Source of the DNA: Botrytis cinerea B05.10
Taxonomy: Eukaryota; Ascomycota; Leotiomycetes; Helotiales; Sclerotiniaceae
NCBI RefSeq assembly: GCF_000143535.2
Contig: NC_037321.1
Location: 1-64,000 of the forward strand
Direction: 5' to 3'
Length of the DNA: 64,000 nt
Below are positions 21,289-34,300 of this stretch, piece after piece (position 1 is the stretch's first letter; each line of letters begins with the position of its first letter). Made by a program: the position numbers and the translations under genes. Below the pieces are notes generated by a model, which saw only the letters and a list, made by a program, of their open reading frames with translations, did not search any database and was not told the DNA's origin.

Positions 21289-22349
21289 ATGATTTATTAG
21301 TATGCGGGTCATATCAATATACAGGTCACTTTCATTTCAATTTACTCTTTTCTCTTTCAATATATATTTTTATTAACAATCAATAATGAATTCGAATAAT
21401 CAAAAAGCTTATATACTTTTTATTATCAAAATTATTTAAAAAAACAAAAAAACAAATATTCGAAAGGTTACAAAAATATATAATATTTTGAATATAATAT
21501 TACAATATAGAATTAATAATATTACTTTTCATTTCAAATATCGATTTAAATCTTATAATCTTTTAGAATCAAAAAAGAATATTATTTCTAAATATATAAT
21601 CGATATAAATTCGAAAGATTTTTTTATTTAAATTTAAGAATATAAAAGATATAATAAATCATATTTTCAAATTAAAGAATATAAAATATATTAAAAAGTT
21701 TTGAATATATCGATTCATAAAATATCGAATCGAATTAAAAATACATTTTAATTATATTTATAATTTTCAAAAAACTCTTTATAAAGATTTCAAGTTTATT
21801 AAAAAATGGTTTCAATTAATTGTAAATATATAAGCGAAATATAACATTTTGAATAAAAATTTCTATAATTCCAATGAAATAGGCTTTATAATAGAGATTA
21901 TATAACGTAGTTTATTAGTGGGTCGATCATATCAATGAATCGATCACTTTTATTTCGAATTATCATTTCAAAGCTATATTATTCAATAATAATTAAATCA
22001 ATTGATTAAAATTATTAAGAATCCAATAATTTAGAATTTATTATTTTATTTTAATAGATTTTTGTATTATGATTTGTTTTTTTATATTTATTATAATATT
22101 GATTAAAAGATACTTTCTTATTAGAATTTTCCCTTTTTTGATATTTATTGTATTGAATTTGAATATTAATTTTTTATTGAAATAATATATTAAAAGTTTT
22201 TTATTTAATAAATATCTTTTTTTAATATAATTAGATTTTTTTACATATTGATATTTGTTTAACATTTCATTTATTATTCAAAATATATAATTCTTTATAT
22301 TTAAAAGTATATTTTTATAAATTAATCTTTTTATATTTTTAATTAAAAT

Positions 22350-23850
22350 AAATATAATTTTGAATATAAATATAGAAGAGTTTGATTAATAATGAATTAT
22401 TTGAGATTTAATTAATATTAATTAAAAAAGAGTTTTTATTGAATTATAAAGGATTTAAAAGATTTTTGATTTAAATTAAAAAAGGAGAAAATAGATATAT
22501 AAATTCGACTATTTAATTTCGAAAATATAATTTTAGAATTAAATACAATTAAATCTATTTTTTGAAATTTTAATTTCATATTTTAAAAAGTAATTGATTT
22601 TTTATATATAGTTTTAAAAGTTATAAAGAATTTGAATTTTGAAATATAATTGATATATATTTTAATAAATCTATCAATTTGATTATTATATATATATTTT
22701 AGATTATTAAAACAATCAATATCAAATAATTAAATTAAATGATTTGAATATAATAATAAATATAAATATATAATATCATTCTTTTTATAATATATTTAAA
22801 AAATTATTAATTTATAATTTTCATATTTATTCAATATTAATATTGTTAGAGTGAATAATAGCAATAAATCAACTAGTCAACTATAGTATAAAGACTTTCC
22901 ATTATTCTTTTAGAATTATAAAAATTATATCCTTTATATTTGTGCGCGGGGTGTTGTCGGTACGAGGTAGGCCTGTTAACCCCAAACCTCAGTGCCTGAA
23001 GTGTTATCCCACAAGCACCCGTAACAAATATTCGATATTTACTCTTTCTTCGATTTTTAATATATTTATTAAAGTATTTTAAGTATTTTAAATTTATTTT
23101 ATTATTTATTCATTTATTAGATATAAATTTAATAATCTATTTTATAAAAAGATTGATTTCAATATATCAATTAAAAAAATAGATTTATTTTTAGATTATT
23201 AGAAATAAAAGAATAGTTTTGCTTTTTCCATTCTTATATATTATTATTATAATCCATTCTTGATTATTTAATTATATAGATTTACTTTTATTACATTTTT
23301 CAATATTAATAATAATTATTATTATATATATAATTCCTATTATAAAACTTGTTTTATTGAAATTGTAAAAATCTCCGTTTAAAATGTTATATTTCGTTTG
23401 TATATTTGCAATTAATCGAAATCATTTTTTAATAAGTTTAGGATCTTTGTAGAGAATTTTTTGAAAGTTATAAATACGATTAAAATGTGTTTTTAATTCG
23501 ATTCGATACTTTACAAATCGATATGTTTAGAGTTTTCTGATGTATTTTGTATTTTTCAATTCGAGAATATAATTCGTTATATTTTCTATATTCTTAAATT
23601 TAGATGGAAAACCTTTCAAATTTATATTAAGAATATATTGAATAAGTATTTTCTTTTTTAATTCAGTCAAATTATGATTTTTTGATCGATTTTTAGTTAT
23701 ATTAGATTTACTTCGAATTCTATTATTTAATGTAGTTCGAGGTATATAATAAAGTTGAGCTGTTTTTCGAATTGATAATTTTTTATTTGATTCAATAGTT
23801 TGAATAGTTAAGATTATGTGTATTTCTTTAGAATGATTTTCTATAATTAA
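22350..23850 (-). pseudogene. Pogo/Fot1 transposase pseudogene in element C
   Basis: Read on the minus strand from about 23840, a Psq-like helix-turn-helix is visible (SIRKTAQLYYIPRTTLNNR). It is followed by a CENP-B-like region and the stretch FNRIYNFQ...KK-stop-FRLI, then NFNKTSF in place of the catalytic NFDETGF. Stops replace Gln and Trp codons (CAA to TAA, TGG to TGA), as RIP does. The frame continues, broken further by the solo LTR at 22844-23026. It is non-functional. Confidence 0.75.
22844..23026. mobile_element. Solo LTR (183 bp), GC-rich, inside element C
   Basis: It starts TGTTAGAGTG and ends GCACCCGTAACA, so it has the TG...CA and TGTTA...TAACA form of an LTR. An exact 5-bp duplication AATAT flanks it (22839-22843 and 23027-23031). 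Removing it plus one AATAT restores the uninterrupted sequence seen in D1. About 90 bp of it are GC-rich and unmutated in a RIPed surrounding. It is not the LTR of either retrotransposon in this window. Confidence 0.88.
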
Positions 23851-23978
23851 TTATAAAGGAAACGCATATTGAATATAAAATAATAATTCGAGGTAAAAGT
23901 GGTCGATCCATTGATATGGCCGACCCACTAATAAACTACGTTATATAACAATAATTATTATTAATATTAAAAGATATA

Positions 23979-24416
23979 ACGTAGTTTATCAGCATGTGGG
24001 TCATATCAGCATGCGGGCCATTTGAAAATACACCAAAATTAGGCCTTTTTCAATATTCTTATTTTAATAACTAATCATTATTTTCGAAAGAAAAAAGAAT
24101 ATTAAATAATAGTAAAAATTCAACTTTTAAAAAATCTAGTTTTTATATAAATATTTCTATTATATTGTAAGAAAAGTGGAAATTGTCACGATTTTCGTTA
24201 CAAAAAAGTTATTCCTTTAATAACTACTTTAATAATTCGAATCTCTAATAAAAAACTAGATTTTTATAATAATTATATAATTAAATCTTCAAATTTTCAA
24301 ATTTTATAAAATTATATTATTAAATGAAGAAAGTGCACGGTTACGCACAGACGAATTTTGTATGTAAAAAGGAGTGGCCCACATAGTGATATGGCCCACA
24401 TGCTGATAAACCACGT
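23979..24416. mobile_element. MITE B, 438 bp, Fot1-like ends, inserted in D2
   Basis: Inverted ends ACGTAGTTTATCAGCATGTG (left) and its complement (right) lie between TA dinucleotides. The interior is non-coding and is the reverse complement of MITE A at 40652-41087 (shared blocks: GTGGAAATTGTCACGATTTT, GAAAGTGCACGGTTA). The ends match those of elements C and D, so their transposase could have moved it. Confidence 0.88.
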
Positions 24417-25152
24417 TAATAGAAATAAATCAGTATAATTAGGTAATCGAGAATAGATTATAATAATAATATATGAAAATAAAAAGGATGAAATTATTTC
24501 TTTATTTTTAATAGTTCAAAAATAAATCTATTTTTTTAATTGGTATATTGAAATTAGTCTTTTTATGAAATAAGTTATTAAATTTATATTTAATAAATAA
24601 ATAAATAATAAAATGGATTTAAAATGATTAAAATATTTTAATAAGTATATTAAAAATCAAAAAAAGAATAAATATTGAATATTGATATTAAATAAATATA
24701 AAAATTATAACTTAATAACTTTTCAAATATATTATAAAGAAAATAATATTATATATTTATATTTATTATTATATTCAAATTATTTAATTTAATTATTTGA
24801 TATTAATTGTTTTAATGATTTGAAATATTTATATAAAAATCAAATTAATATCTTTATTAAAATATATATCAAATATATTTCAAAAATTAAATTCTTTATA
24901 ATTTTTAAAGCTATATATAAAAAATCAATTATTTCTCAAAATATAAAAATAGAATTTCGAAAAATAAATTTAATTTTATTTAATTCTAAAATTATATTTT
25001 CAAAATTAGATATTTATATTTATATATCTATTCCCTCTTTTTTCAATTTAAATCAATAAATCTCTTAAATTCTTTATAATTTAATAAAAACTTTTTTTCA
25101 ATTAATATTAATTAAATCTCAAATAATTCATTATCAATCAAGCTTTTCTATA

Positions 25153-25492
25153 TATTACAGGAATAGCTATGTCACTTGGTATCACTGTAATAGGGAATAA
25201 TAAGAATAAATAGTAATATACTAAATTGATTTGAGAATTAATCAAAAGGATTAAACCTTATATATATATTTAAAATAAGCAATAAAATCATTTGAATAAA
25301 TAGTAATGATTTTTTTATAAATTGTAAATATAATTATTATAAACAAAGCTCTTAATAATTAATTTAATAAAAGTATATACATTTATAAAGAAGATTATAA
25401 TAATCAATATAATTTTATAAGAAATATACAAAGTTACAATTATATAAGATTTATATAGTATTACACAGGATATAGGTTTTTTCTATAATATA
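25153..25492. repeat. Left LTR of the old RIPed retrotransposon
   Basis: It begins TATTACAGG, which is TGTTACAGG after a TG-to-TA change. It ends near CTATAATATA and carries the 29-bp palindrome at 25409-25437. The first 50 bases escaped RIP better than the right copy. Confidence 0.72.
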
Positions 25493-28400
25493 CTCCCCAG
25501 ATTAGTCAAATCCAATTGATTTATATTTTTATAAATAAACAAATGAAAATCTTTTTGGTAATAATTGAACTATAATTGATAATAAACAAATTTAGATAAA
25601 TAATTGAATTGATTTTTCTTATCTGTTTTGTAAATATATAAATAAAGAAAAGAAAATAATATAATATTATAAAGAAAATTTTTGTTAAATGAATTATAAC
25701 ATATATGGATATATAAATATTTATATATAAATCCTTAATTGAATAATCTAATATCTTAAAGACTTATTGATAAAATTGATTTCATTGATTTTGAAAATAA
25801 TCAAATACATTAATTATAGATATTGATTCGAAAGATTATTATATATAATATTTGTAATAATAATAGATTTAAATAATCTATTTTAAGGATGAAAAGTTTT
25901 TTATTTTAATAATTAATAAATAAAGTAATAAGAATAAATTGGTTTTTATTTAATTAATTCTGATTTTGAATAACTTTAATTCAGTTTTTTCTTATATCTT
26001 TTTTAATTAAAGATTCTGATTTGAATAAATCATTTTTCTTTTTTTATATAAATATTTATTTGCTTTGAATAATCTTTTTCAATTATATTTAATAATAATA
26101 ATTGATTATATTAAATTTTTTAGTAAGATTAGTTCTTTTTATTATTTCATTCTTATTAATTCTTTATTCAAAACTTTTATATAAAGTAATATAATTATAA
26201 ATCTTTTAAATGGTTTTTGTAATTCTTATATAATTCTTATTGCTTATCAAATATATTCTTTTTATTCTGAAAATAAAAAGTTGGTTAAAATTATTTCTAA
26301 TTTTGAATTGTTTATAAAATTTGATATTCAATTGAAAAGAATAAGAAATATTTGAAATATAATATTCTTTTATAATAAAGAGAATAGTTAGATTATAATT
26401 ATTATTATAGATTATTAAAATCCTTTTTATTTATTTGATTTAAGAGATATAAGAAAGTTTTCTTTTAATAAAAATAGTTTATTTCTTTTGTTAAATAATT
26501 CTTTATCTTTTTTTTCCTTTTATTTTCCTTTCCTTTATTTTAAATTGAAAAGAATGAAAGTTGTTTTTAAGATTGTATTAAAAAGAAAAGATTATTTAAA
26601 GATTGTTTTTTATAATTTAATAAATAAGGGTATTTAAAATAAAATGCTTTATATTGAATATATTCGATTTCTTTTGTTTAATTGCTATAAGAATTATAGG
26701 AAATATTTCAGAAGAAAAAGTAATGGTTTAATTTGATATTGAAAATATAATATTTATAAATATTTAGTTTTCCTTATCTTTTTATAATTATTGGTTATTC
26801 GATTAATAAAGCTTTGGTATTTTGAATATATATCGATTTTTGGAAAAGTAAATGATAGAGATTTTATTAATCATTTATTGAGTTTTGAAAGCTAATATAT
26901 CTTTTTAAAAAACAATTTTTAATAAGAAATTGGTTTATATTGTAATATCAATTATATTAGTAATAGAAAAAGAGGATAAGAAGTTTATTGATTTTGATTT
27001 TTTTTTATTATTAATATAAAGTATTTCTTTTATTCAATTTGTATTGTCTTCTTTTATTAAGAAAAAGTTATTATTTTCCTTTTCAATTAGAAAACAGAAA
27101 TCTATTTTGATTCCTTAATTTTTTGTTATAAAGTATATAAAGAATAATAAGGTGGTTTTATTAACTAATTTTAATTCTAGAATTAAATCCAAATCTGTTT
27201 AGTCTAATTTAGATTCTATAAATATTAAAAAAAAAAGAAAGTAAATAATATTTTCTATAAATAATAATAATAATTTAAATAAAAAGTATTATTCAATTGA
27301 TAAGAATAATATTATTGATTTTAATAACGATTTGATTGAGAAAAAGAAATAATTGAATATATTAGTATTTGAGATTGAATATACTATAAAGAAATAAGCT
27401 TTTGAAAAAAAATATATTATATAAATCCCATTTGATTTATTTAATTATTATAATCATTTTTCAATATAATATAAATATAATTTTATAAACTTTTTACAAA
27501 GTTATATTTATTACAATTTATTTATTTTTCTTAATTCTTATATTTATATTTCAAAGATTTAAAAGTATTATAAAATAATTGAATTTTTATTATAATAGAT
27601 TTTTAATTAAATTATTTATTATTATTTTAATTATTGAAAGATATATAAAATAAAAGTTTCCTTTTATATATTTTTATTTTAATTATATATTTTGAATATC
27701 AATATGTTTTAGTTTTATAATAATTCTTTTGTTTTTTTTTATTATTAATCTAATTGATTATTGATTATTGTAGAATATAATAATTGATTATTTAATAATA
27801 AGATTGATTTCTTTAAGGAATTTAAAAATTACTAGTATTTCTTTTGATATATATTTGACTTCTAATAATTCTATTTTAATAATTAATATTATTATAATAT
27901 TTTATTATAATACTTTTTATATTATTAATTCTTTGAATAAAGAAATAATATATTCTTATAATAATTGATAAGAATTTTGATTATTAATAAATAATATATT
28001 TGAAAATAATAGAAATTGAGGGATTTGATTATTACTATATTCTATAATATAATATTTTGTATTTTAAAAATATTGAATATAGTGATTAATTGCTTTTATA
28101 TGATTTGGAAATGGGTTTGTAAGGTAATAGCTGAATTATAATATTATGAATATAGTATTTAGTTTTATAATAATTATTATATATAATATTGATTCTATCT
28201 TTTTTTAATAAATCTATATATAAATAGTGATAGCTTTATTATCGAATTTAATAAATTTGATAAATAATAATAGTGTATATATATTTCCTTTATTAAATTC
28301 AAATTTCTTTATTATCTTTTCAATATAAATATTATAAATAAATTATAACTTCCTTATTTCCCGATTATATAATATATAGATATTCAAAAACTATTCAATA

Positions 28401-30759
28401 TTATTTAATTCTTTAAATTTATAAACAGTTTTGATTTTAGAGATAATTTAATCAATTAATATCAAATCCTTTTTATAATATATAATTTAAATATTATTAA
28501 TAAAGAATAAAACTAATACAATCTAATTCAAATTAATAAACAAATAGGATTCCTTTTTATCTTAATTAAATCCTATAACTTTGAATATTTTATTAAAATC
28601 CTTAAATCAAATAGTTAAGGAATCTCGAAGTCTATATAATATACAATCAAAAACAATACATTTATTAAATTCCTTAAATCTATCAAATAAATAACAAATT
28701 ATTGATATTCCTAATGGATTCTTATAAATATTAACAAAAGTATTTACTATATCAAATTGCTTTGTTTCCAAATTGTATTTTATTATAAGAGCTATTATAA
28801 TTCTAAATAATCTTTTAGTTAATATAGCAATGTAAATCGATTCGATTGTATTTTTTATTTATAAATCTTTTCAAACTATTAATCTAGTTTTATATTTAAT
28901 AAGAAAACCTTATTTATCATATTTATAAATAAATATTTATTGTAATAGAATAGAAGTGATTGATATGTTCTTTATATTTATTTTATATTAGATTTTATAA
29001 TCTTTCAAATTATTGATTTCAATTTTACATTCATATTTGAATTAAAAATCTAAAAAATGATTTTTAAAATATTAATAATATTTAAATGATTTAAATAGAT
29101 TTGAAAAATGAATCTTTGATAATACTTTTAATTAATCCTTATTTAAAAAAATTAATAAATTGGATTTAATATATATAGTAATTACAATTATATTATATAC
29201 TATTACAAAAGAATTATTTCCTTTTATAATTGAATAATTAAATTAAAATGTTTTATAAAAAAAATTTATTTTTGAATTATTTTCACTTAATATATTTGTA
29301 ATTAATATTTTAATAAATATTTTATTCAATAATTTTGAAGTTTGCTTTTATAAATATAAATATCAATATATATTATATTAATAAATTAAAAAATAATTTA
29401 TTTAAGAATTATTTTAATTGAAATTGAATATTTGATATTCCGAAAGATTTAAAATTGACTTTAATATTTCGATTTTTATTATTTTTTGTTTTTTGAATAA
29501 TTAATTAGAAAACAATGAGAATTAATCTTTTTTAAATTGATTAATTATTTATATTAAATTTGATAGCTTTAATAATAAAATCATTTCTTTAATTAAATAA
29601 GAATTTGAATTATTAATAAAATAATTTTCTATATCATTAATATATTCTCCACAAATTATATTTATTATATAATCAATTGTTTTATAATTTATATTATTAA
29701 TTTATTCTTGAATAATTATTGATTATATAATAAAAATAGAATATATAACCTCCTTTATATAATCATAATCAAAATATTTATTATATAATAGATTTTTTAT
29801 ATTAAAAACCTTTTTTGATTATAAATCCTATAATATAAATCTACTATAATAATTTACAAATTCATCTTTATTTTTTAAATTCATTTTCGAATTTTATTTA
29901 TATATAAATATATTTGAAATATATATAATAAAAGTATTTAATATTATTGATATTCTATTTTATAAAATAATTATATTATATTTGTTTTTAATAATTGTTT
30001 CTTTTATATTTAAATGTTTTTGAATATCAAACTATTATATATATTCTTAAAATTCTTATTCAATAAAAATATCAATAATATAATTATTAGAATCTATTTT
30101 GTATATCCTTTTCTTATCGAATATAACATTGCAAATAATAATGATTCGTTTGAGTTTTAATATTTATATATAAAAGATTAAAAATTCTAATATATATTCA
30201 ATTAGATAATTAATATATATTCTTAAATTAGTTTTATATATTTTCTTATTAATTTTTAATTCTTTTTCTTTATTTAATAAATAAATTCTATATTTATATT
30301 AATATATATTATTCCAATTCGATTATAGATTGTTAATTAAATAGTCGATTTTCGAATTGAATATAATTTTGTAAAAAGTTTGTAAAGTTACAATTGATTA
30401 ATAATAATTCTGGAATTATAATTCTAATACTTTATTAAGAGATTTAAATAAATATGTTTTATAAAGATTGATATTATATAAATATATTATTACTTATATT
30501 ACTTCTATTTATAATCAATTAGAAAGTCCTATAAAAATATATATTTTGATTTGCTTTATAATTATTTCTTATTTTATTCATTCTGATTTATTATTTGATT
30601 TATATATATTTAATAATAATAATTCCAATACTATTCCTTTTTATTTTATTTAATTTTCAAATATAATATTATTTATAATCTTAATAATTAAAATATTATT
30701 ATTTTATTTAATATATATAATTAATAAATTATACTTATATAATATTTAAACAAAAAAGC
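25493..30759. other. RIPed interior of the old LTR element, left part
   Basis: 5.3 kb of very AT-rich DNA has stops in every frame; the few open frames are short Ile/Lys/Asn/Tyr-rich by-products. It contains two copies of the 29-bp palindrome (27477-27505 and 30363-30391). Nothing else is supported. Confidence 0.6.
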
Positions 30760-30964
30760 TGTTACGACGGATTAGTAACAGGCTGTAGAATCACCAACGT
30801 ATAGGCTATAATGGTATTATAGGCCTCAGTGATTCAGCTGCAGTATACCGGGGGACACTAGGCACCCAAGGAAAGCCTCAGGCATGTATATAGTATTAGT
30901 CATAGGATATCCTAGAAACGTAGGATACAGCTCCTAGGACAATAGGTCCTAGGAAGCACTGAAC

Positions 30965-30993
30965 ATAACTTTGCAAACTTTTCGCGAAGTTAT
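30965..30993. repeat. 29-bp imperfect palindrome, Gypsy left LTR copy
   Basis: The arms ATAACTTTGC and GCGAAGTTAT are inverted with one mismatch around a 9-bp centre. It is one of seven copies of exactly 29 bp; the others are at 37034-37062, 32644-32672 (in gag-pol), 25409-25437, 39991-40019, 27477-27505 and 30363-30391. Confidence 0.8.
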
Positions 30994-31138
30994 ATTAGTA
31001 ATATCCCAGGGGATTAGCCCCAGGATAAAAGGATAAGCTAGGACAATAGGAATCACAGGACAAGTGTCATGTGATCAAAAGCCGATCGACTTATCGATCG
31101 ACTTGCCGATCGACTTGTCGGTCGACTTCAGGACGAAG

Positions 31139-31149
31139 GTCTATATATG
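31139..31149 (+). promoter_or_regulatory. TATA-like element of the Gypsy LTR promoter
   Basis: TCTATATATGG lies just downstream of four tandem 12-bp units and about 30-40 bp upstream of GTGCTCAA (31179-31186), the probable start of the retroelement RNA. The same arrangement is present in the right LTR. Confidence 0.5.
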
Positions 31150-31330
31150 GAATGGGTTTCATTACAATGTAGAGCTTCGTGCTCAAGAACAATCATTAGT
31201 TTCATTACTATAGTTACGAGAATTGCAACCAGTTACAACCTTATTGAATTCCTACTTGAAGTCTAGTCTAAACCACCTCGAGAGATCTCTAGACACTTCC
31301 ACGTGACCCTAGAGGCAGCTCCCGTAACAC

Positions 31331-31340
31331 TTTGAGCACC
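31331..31340 (+). other. Candidate self-priming primer-binding site
   Basis: The DNA directly after the left LTR reads TTTGAGCACC and lacks the TGG start of ordinary tRNA-primed sites. Its TTGAGCAC is the exact complement of GTGCTCAA at 31179-31186, where the RNA is predicted to begin. Tf1/sushi-type chromoviruses prime themselves with the 5' end of their own RNA in this way. The assignment here is inference from 8 bases. Confidence 0.45.
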
Positions 31341-31380
31341 ATTTCTGCTTCAAGTACCGATTCGATAACCAACCGCTAAT

Positions 31381-34300
31381 ATGGCATCCAGAGCCACCGC
31401 CACAGGTCAGTCTACCGGAGATACCAACGATATCGAGATGACCGATGCCCCAAAGGAGATCACTATCAACGAAACCCTTAAGATCGCCTTACCAGACAAG
31501 TACCAAGGTAGTCGACAAGAGCTCGATACTTTCCTCTTACAACTTGAGATCTACTTTCGATTCAATGAGGACAAGTTCACTACCAAGGAATCCAAGAGTA
31601 TATGGGCCGCATCATACCTTCGAGGTGAAGCAACCAAATGGATTCAACCATATTTGCGCGACTATTTCGAGCATGACGATAAGGATCGCATGCAACCCAC
31701 CCGAACAATCTTCAATAGTTTTGAAGGATTTAAGACAGAGGTTCGTAGAATCTTCGGAAATTCCAACGAGTTAGAGGTAGCGGAAGATAAGATCTTCAAC
31801 CTCAAGCAGACAGGATCAGCATTGAAATATGCTACGGAATTTCGAAGATATGCTGGAACAACCAAGTGGGACGAAATCGCTATCATGAGTCACTACCGCA
31901 AGGGACTCAAACCAGAAGTCAGACTAGAATTAGAAAGATCTGCCGAGAGTACAGATCTAAACGATCTAATTCAGGACTCCATCGAATCAGATGATCGTCT
32001 CTACAGATATCGACAAAGCCAAAGATCATACAAACCCCAAGGAAATCAGAAGCAAGGGCGTTACCGCAAGAATGAGGGTAGACCACGTTACAATCCACAG
32101 AGATACGGAGACCCCATGGAACTAGACGCTACGCACTACACAAACGGGAACGATGACTCAGAAAAGAGACGAAGACGAGATAACAACTTATGCTTTGAAT
32201 GTGGAAAAGCAGGGCACCGAGCAGCAGACTGCCGAAGCAAGAAGACAGGAGGAAAAAGGGGCAACTTCAAACCTAAGTTCGGCAAGGGCCAACTTAATGC
32301 CACCTTTGCAATCTCAGAAAACTCAACTAAACCCGAAAATACTGAGACTTTCACCGTTGAGGAATTCCAGCAATTATTAGAGGAATTACCACGAAACCAA
32401 GAGGGCATGAATGCAATAGACTTATGGGAACAAGAGTATTACAGAACTCCAACACCCTCTGTGACAGAAGAAAGTCACCAGGACGAGGCAGAAGCGGACC
32501 ACGCCACGATAAGCTGGACAGCTTGCTATGACGAATTCTGCGGAATCCATCGATCAGATAAAGAAGCAACCGGATGGTTCCCCAAGAAGAGAAAGACGAA
32601 GAACCGACAGAATAATGTAACATGCAAGGATTTAACTCCAAATGTAACTTCGCGAAAAGTTCGCAAAGTTACACAGCAATTGAATGCTACGGGACAGGCA
32701 GGACAAATATACTGCACGGTTCAGATAAATGGACACATACAATCAGCCATGATAGATTCAGGGGCTACAGGGAATTTTATTGCACCAGAAGCTGCAAAGT
32801 ACTTGGAAATACCACTTCAAACGAAACAACACCCCTACCGATTGCAGTTAGTTGACGGACAGCTAGCAGGGTCTGACGGAAAGATTTCGCAGGAGACAAT
32901 CCCAGTACGAATGGGCATAACCCAACATACAGAGGTTATACAGCTTGACGTTGTGCCATTGGGCCAACAACAGATCATCTTAGGAATGCCATGGTTAAAG
33001 GCACATAATCCGAAAATAGATTGGGCACAAGGAATTGTGACATTTGATCAGTGCAAAAGCGGTCACAGGGACACGCTAGAGGCGTTCGCGAGACGTAACA
33101 CGCGCCAAGGAGAGTTGAACGCGAACAACACCGGCGACGTAGGACACCCAGTCCAGGGTCCTCCATTAAGAGCGAAGGCCAGTACACCTCCTCTACAAAT
33201 GCAGAAGCCAACGACACGGCACGAAATCGCAATCGAGGTAAAAGAAAAGCCTACGATACCAGAACAGTACAAGAATTATGAACATGTTTTCAAAGAACCA
33301 GGGATCCATGAGGCTTTACCGGAACACAAGCCATGGGATCATGAGATAATATTGGAGGAAGGCAAGATGCCTGTGCACACCCCAATTTATTCAATGTCAG
33401 CCGATGAGTTAAAGAGGCTCAGAGAGTACATCGACGACAATTTAGCCAAGGGATGGATCAGGGAATCCGCGTCCCAAGTAGCCAGTCCAACTATGTGGGT
33501 ACCCAAGAAGGATGGACCCGATAGACTAGTTGTAGACTATAGAAAGCTTAACGCACTCACTAAGAAGGATCGATATCCACTTCCATTAGCTACGGAATTA
33601 AGAGATCGGTTAGGCGGAGCTACGATATTTACCAAGATGGACCTACGTAATGGTTACCACTTGATCAGAATGAAGGAAGGCGAAGAATGGAAGACCGCTT
33701 TCAAAACAAGATACGGGCTATACGAGTACCAAGTTATGCCGTTCGGGCTAACCAACGCACCAGCTACTTTCATGAGGCTTATGAACAATGTGTTGTCACA
33801 ATACTTGGATACTTGCTGTATATGCTACTTGGACGACATCCTAGTATATTCAAACAACAAGGTTCAACACATTAAGGACGTTAGCAACATCCTCGAAAGC
33901 CTATCCAAGGCAGACTTGCTGTGCAAACCAAGCAAATGCGAATTCCATGTCACCGAAACAGAATTCTTGGGATTCACCGTGTCAAGCCAAGGGCTCAAGA
34001 TGAGCAAAGACAAGGTTAAGGCAGTGCTCGAATGGAAGCAGCCAACCACAATCAAGGAAGTACAATCCTTTCTAGGGTTCGTCAACTTCTACAGAAGATT
34101 CATCAAGGGTTATTCAGGGATTACTACACCCTTGACCACGTTAACCAGAAAAGATCAAGGAAGCTTCGAATGGACTGCCAAAGCACAGGAGTCATTCGAT
34201 ACGCTCAAACAAGCAGTGGCAGAAGAGCCAATACTGTTGACTTTTGACCCAGAGAAAGAAATCATAGTGGAGACGGACTCCTCGGATTTCGCTATAGGAG

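Larger units (their letters stand above)
21905..23941 (-). mobile_element. Fot1/pogo-like element C, RIP-degraded, inserted in D2
   Basis: The inverted ends ACGTAGTTTATTAGTGGGTC (left) and its complement (right, to 23941) are flanked by TA on both sides. Without the solo LTR it contains (22844-23026 plus the 5-bp duplication) it is about 1.85 kb. The transposase frame runs on the minus strand. Confidence 0.88.
30760..31329 (+). repeat. Left LTR of the Gypsy element
   Basis: The LTR is 570 bp. Landmarks are the 29-bp palindrome at 30965-30993, a 12-bp motif repeated four times at 31081-31128, and a TATA-like TCTATATATGG at 31139-31149. Transcription would be expected to start some 30 bp further on, near 31170-31180. 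Confidence 0.96.

Noticed and set aside
22041..22265. AT-rich frames within the transposon nest (also 24820-25059, 30468-30653, 37972-38530, 39897-40088)
   Set aside because: They are Ile/Lys/Asn/Tyr-rich chance frames in RIPed DNA; some are pseudogene fragments already described.
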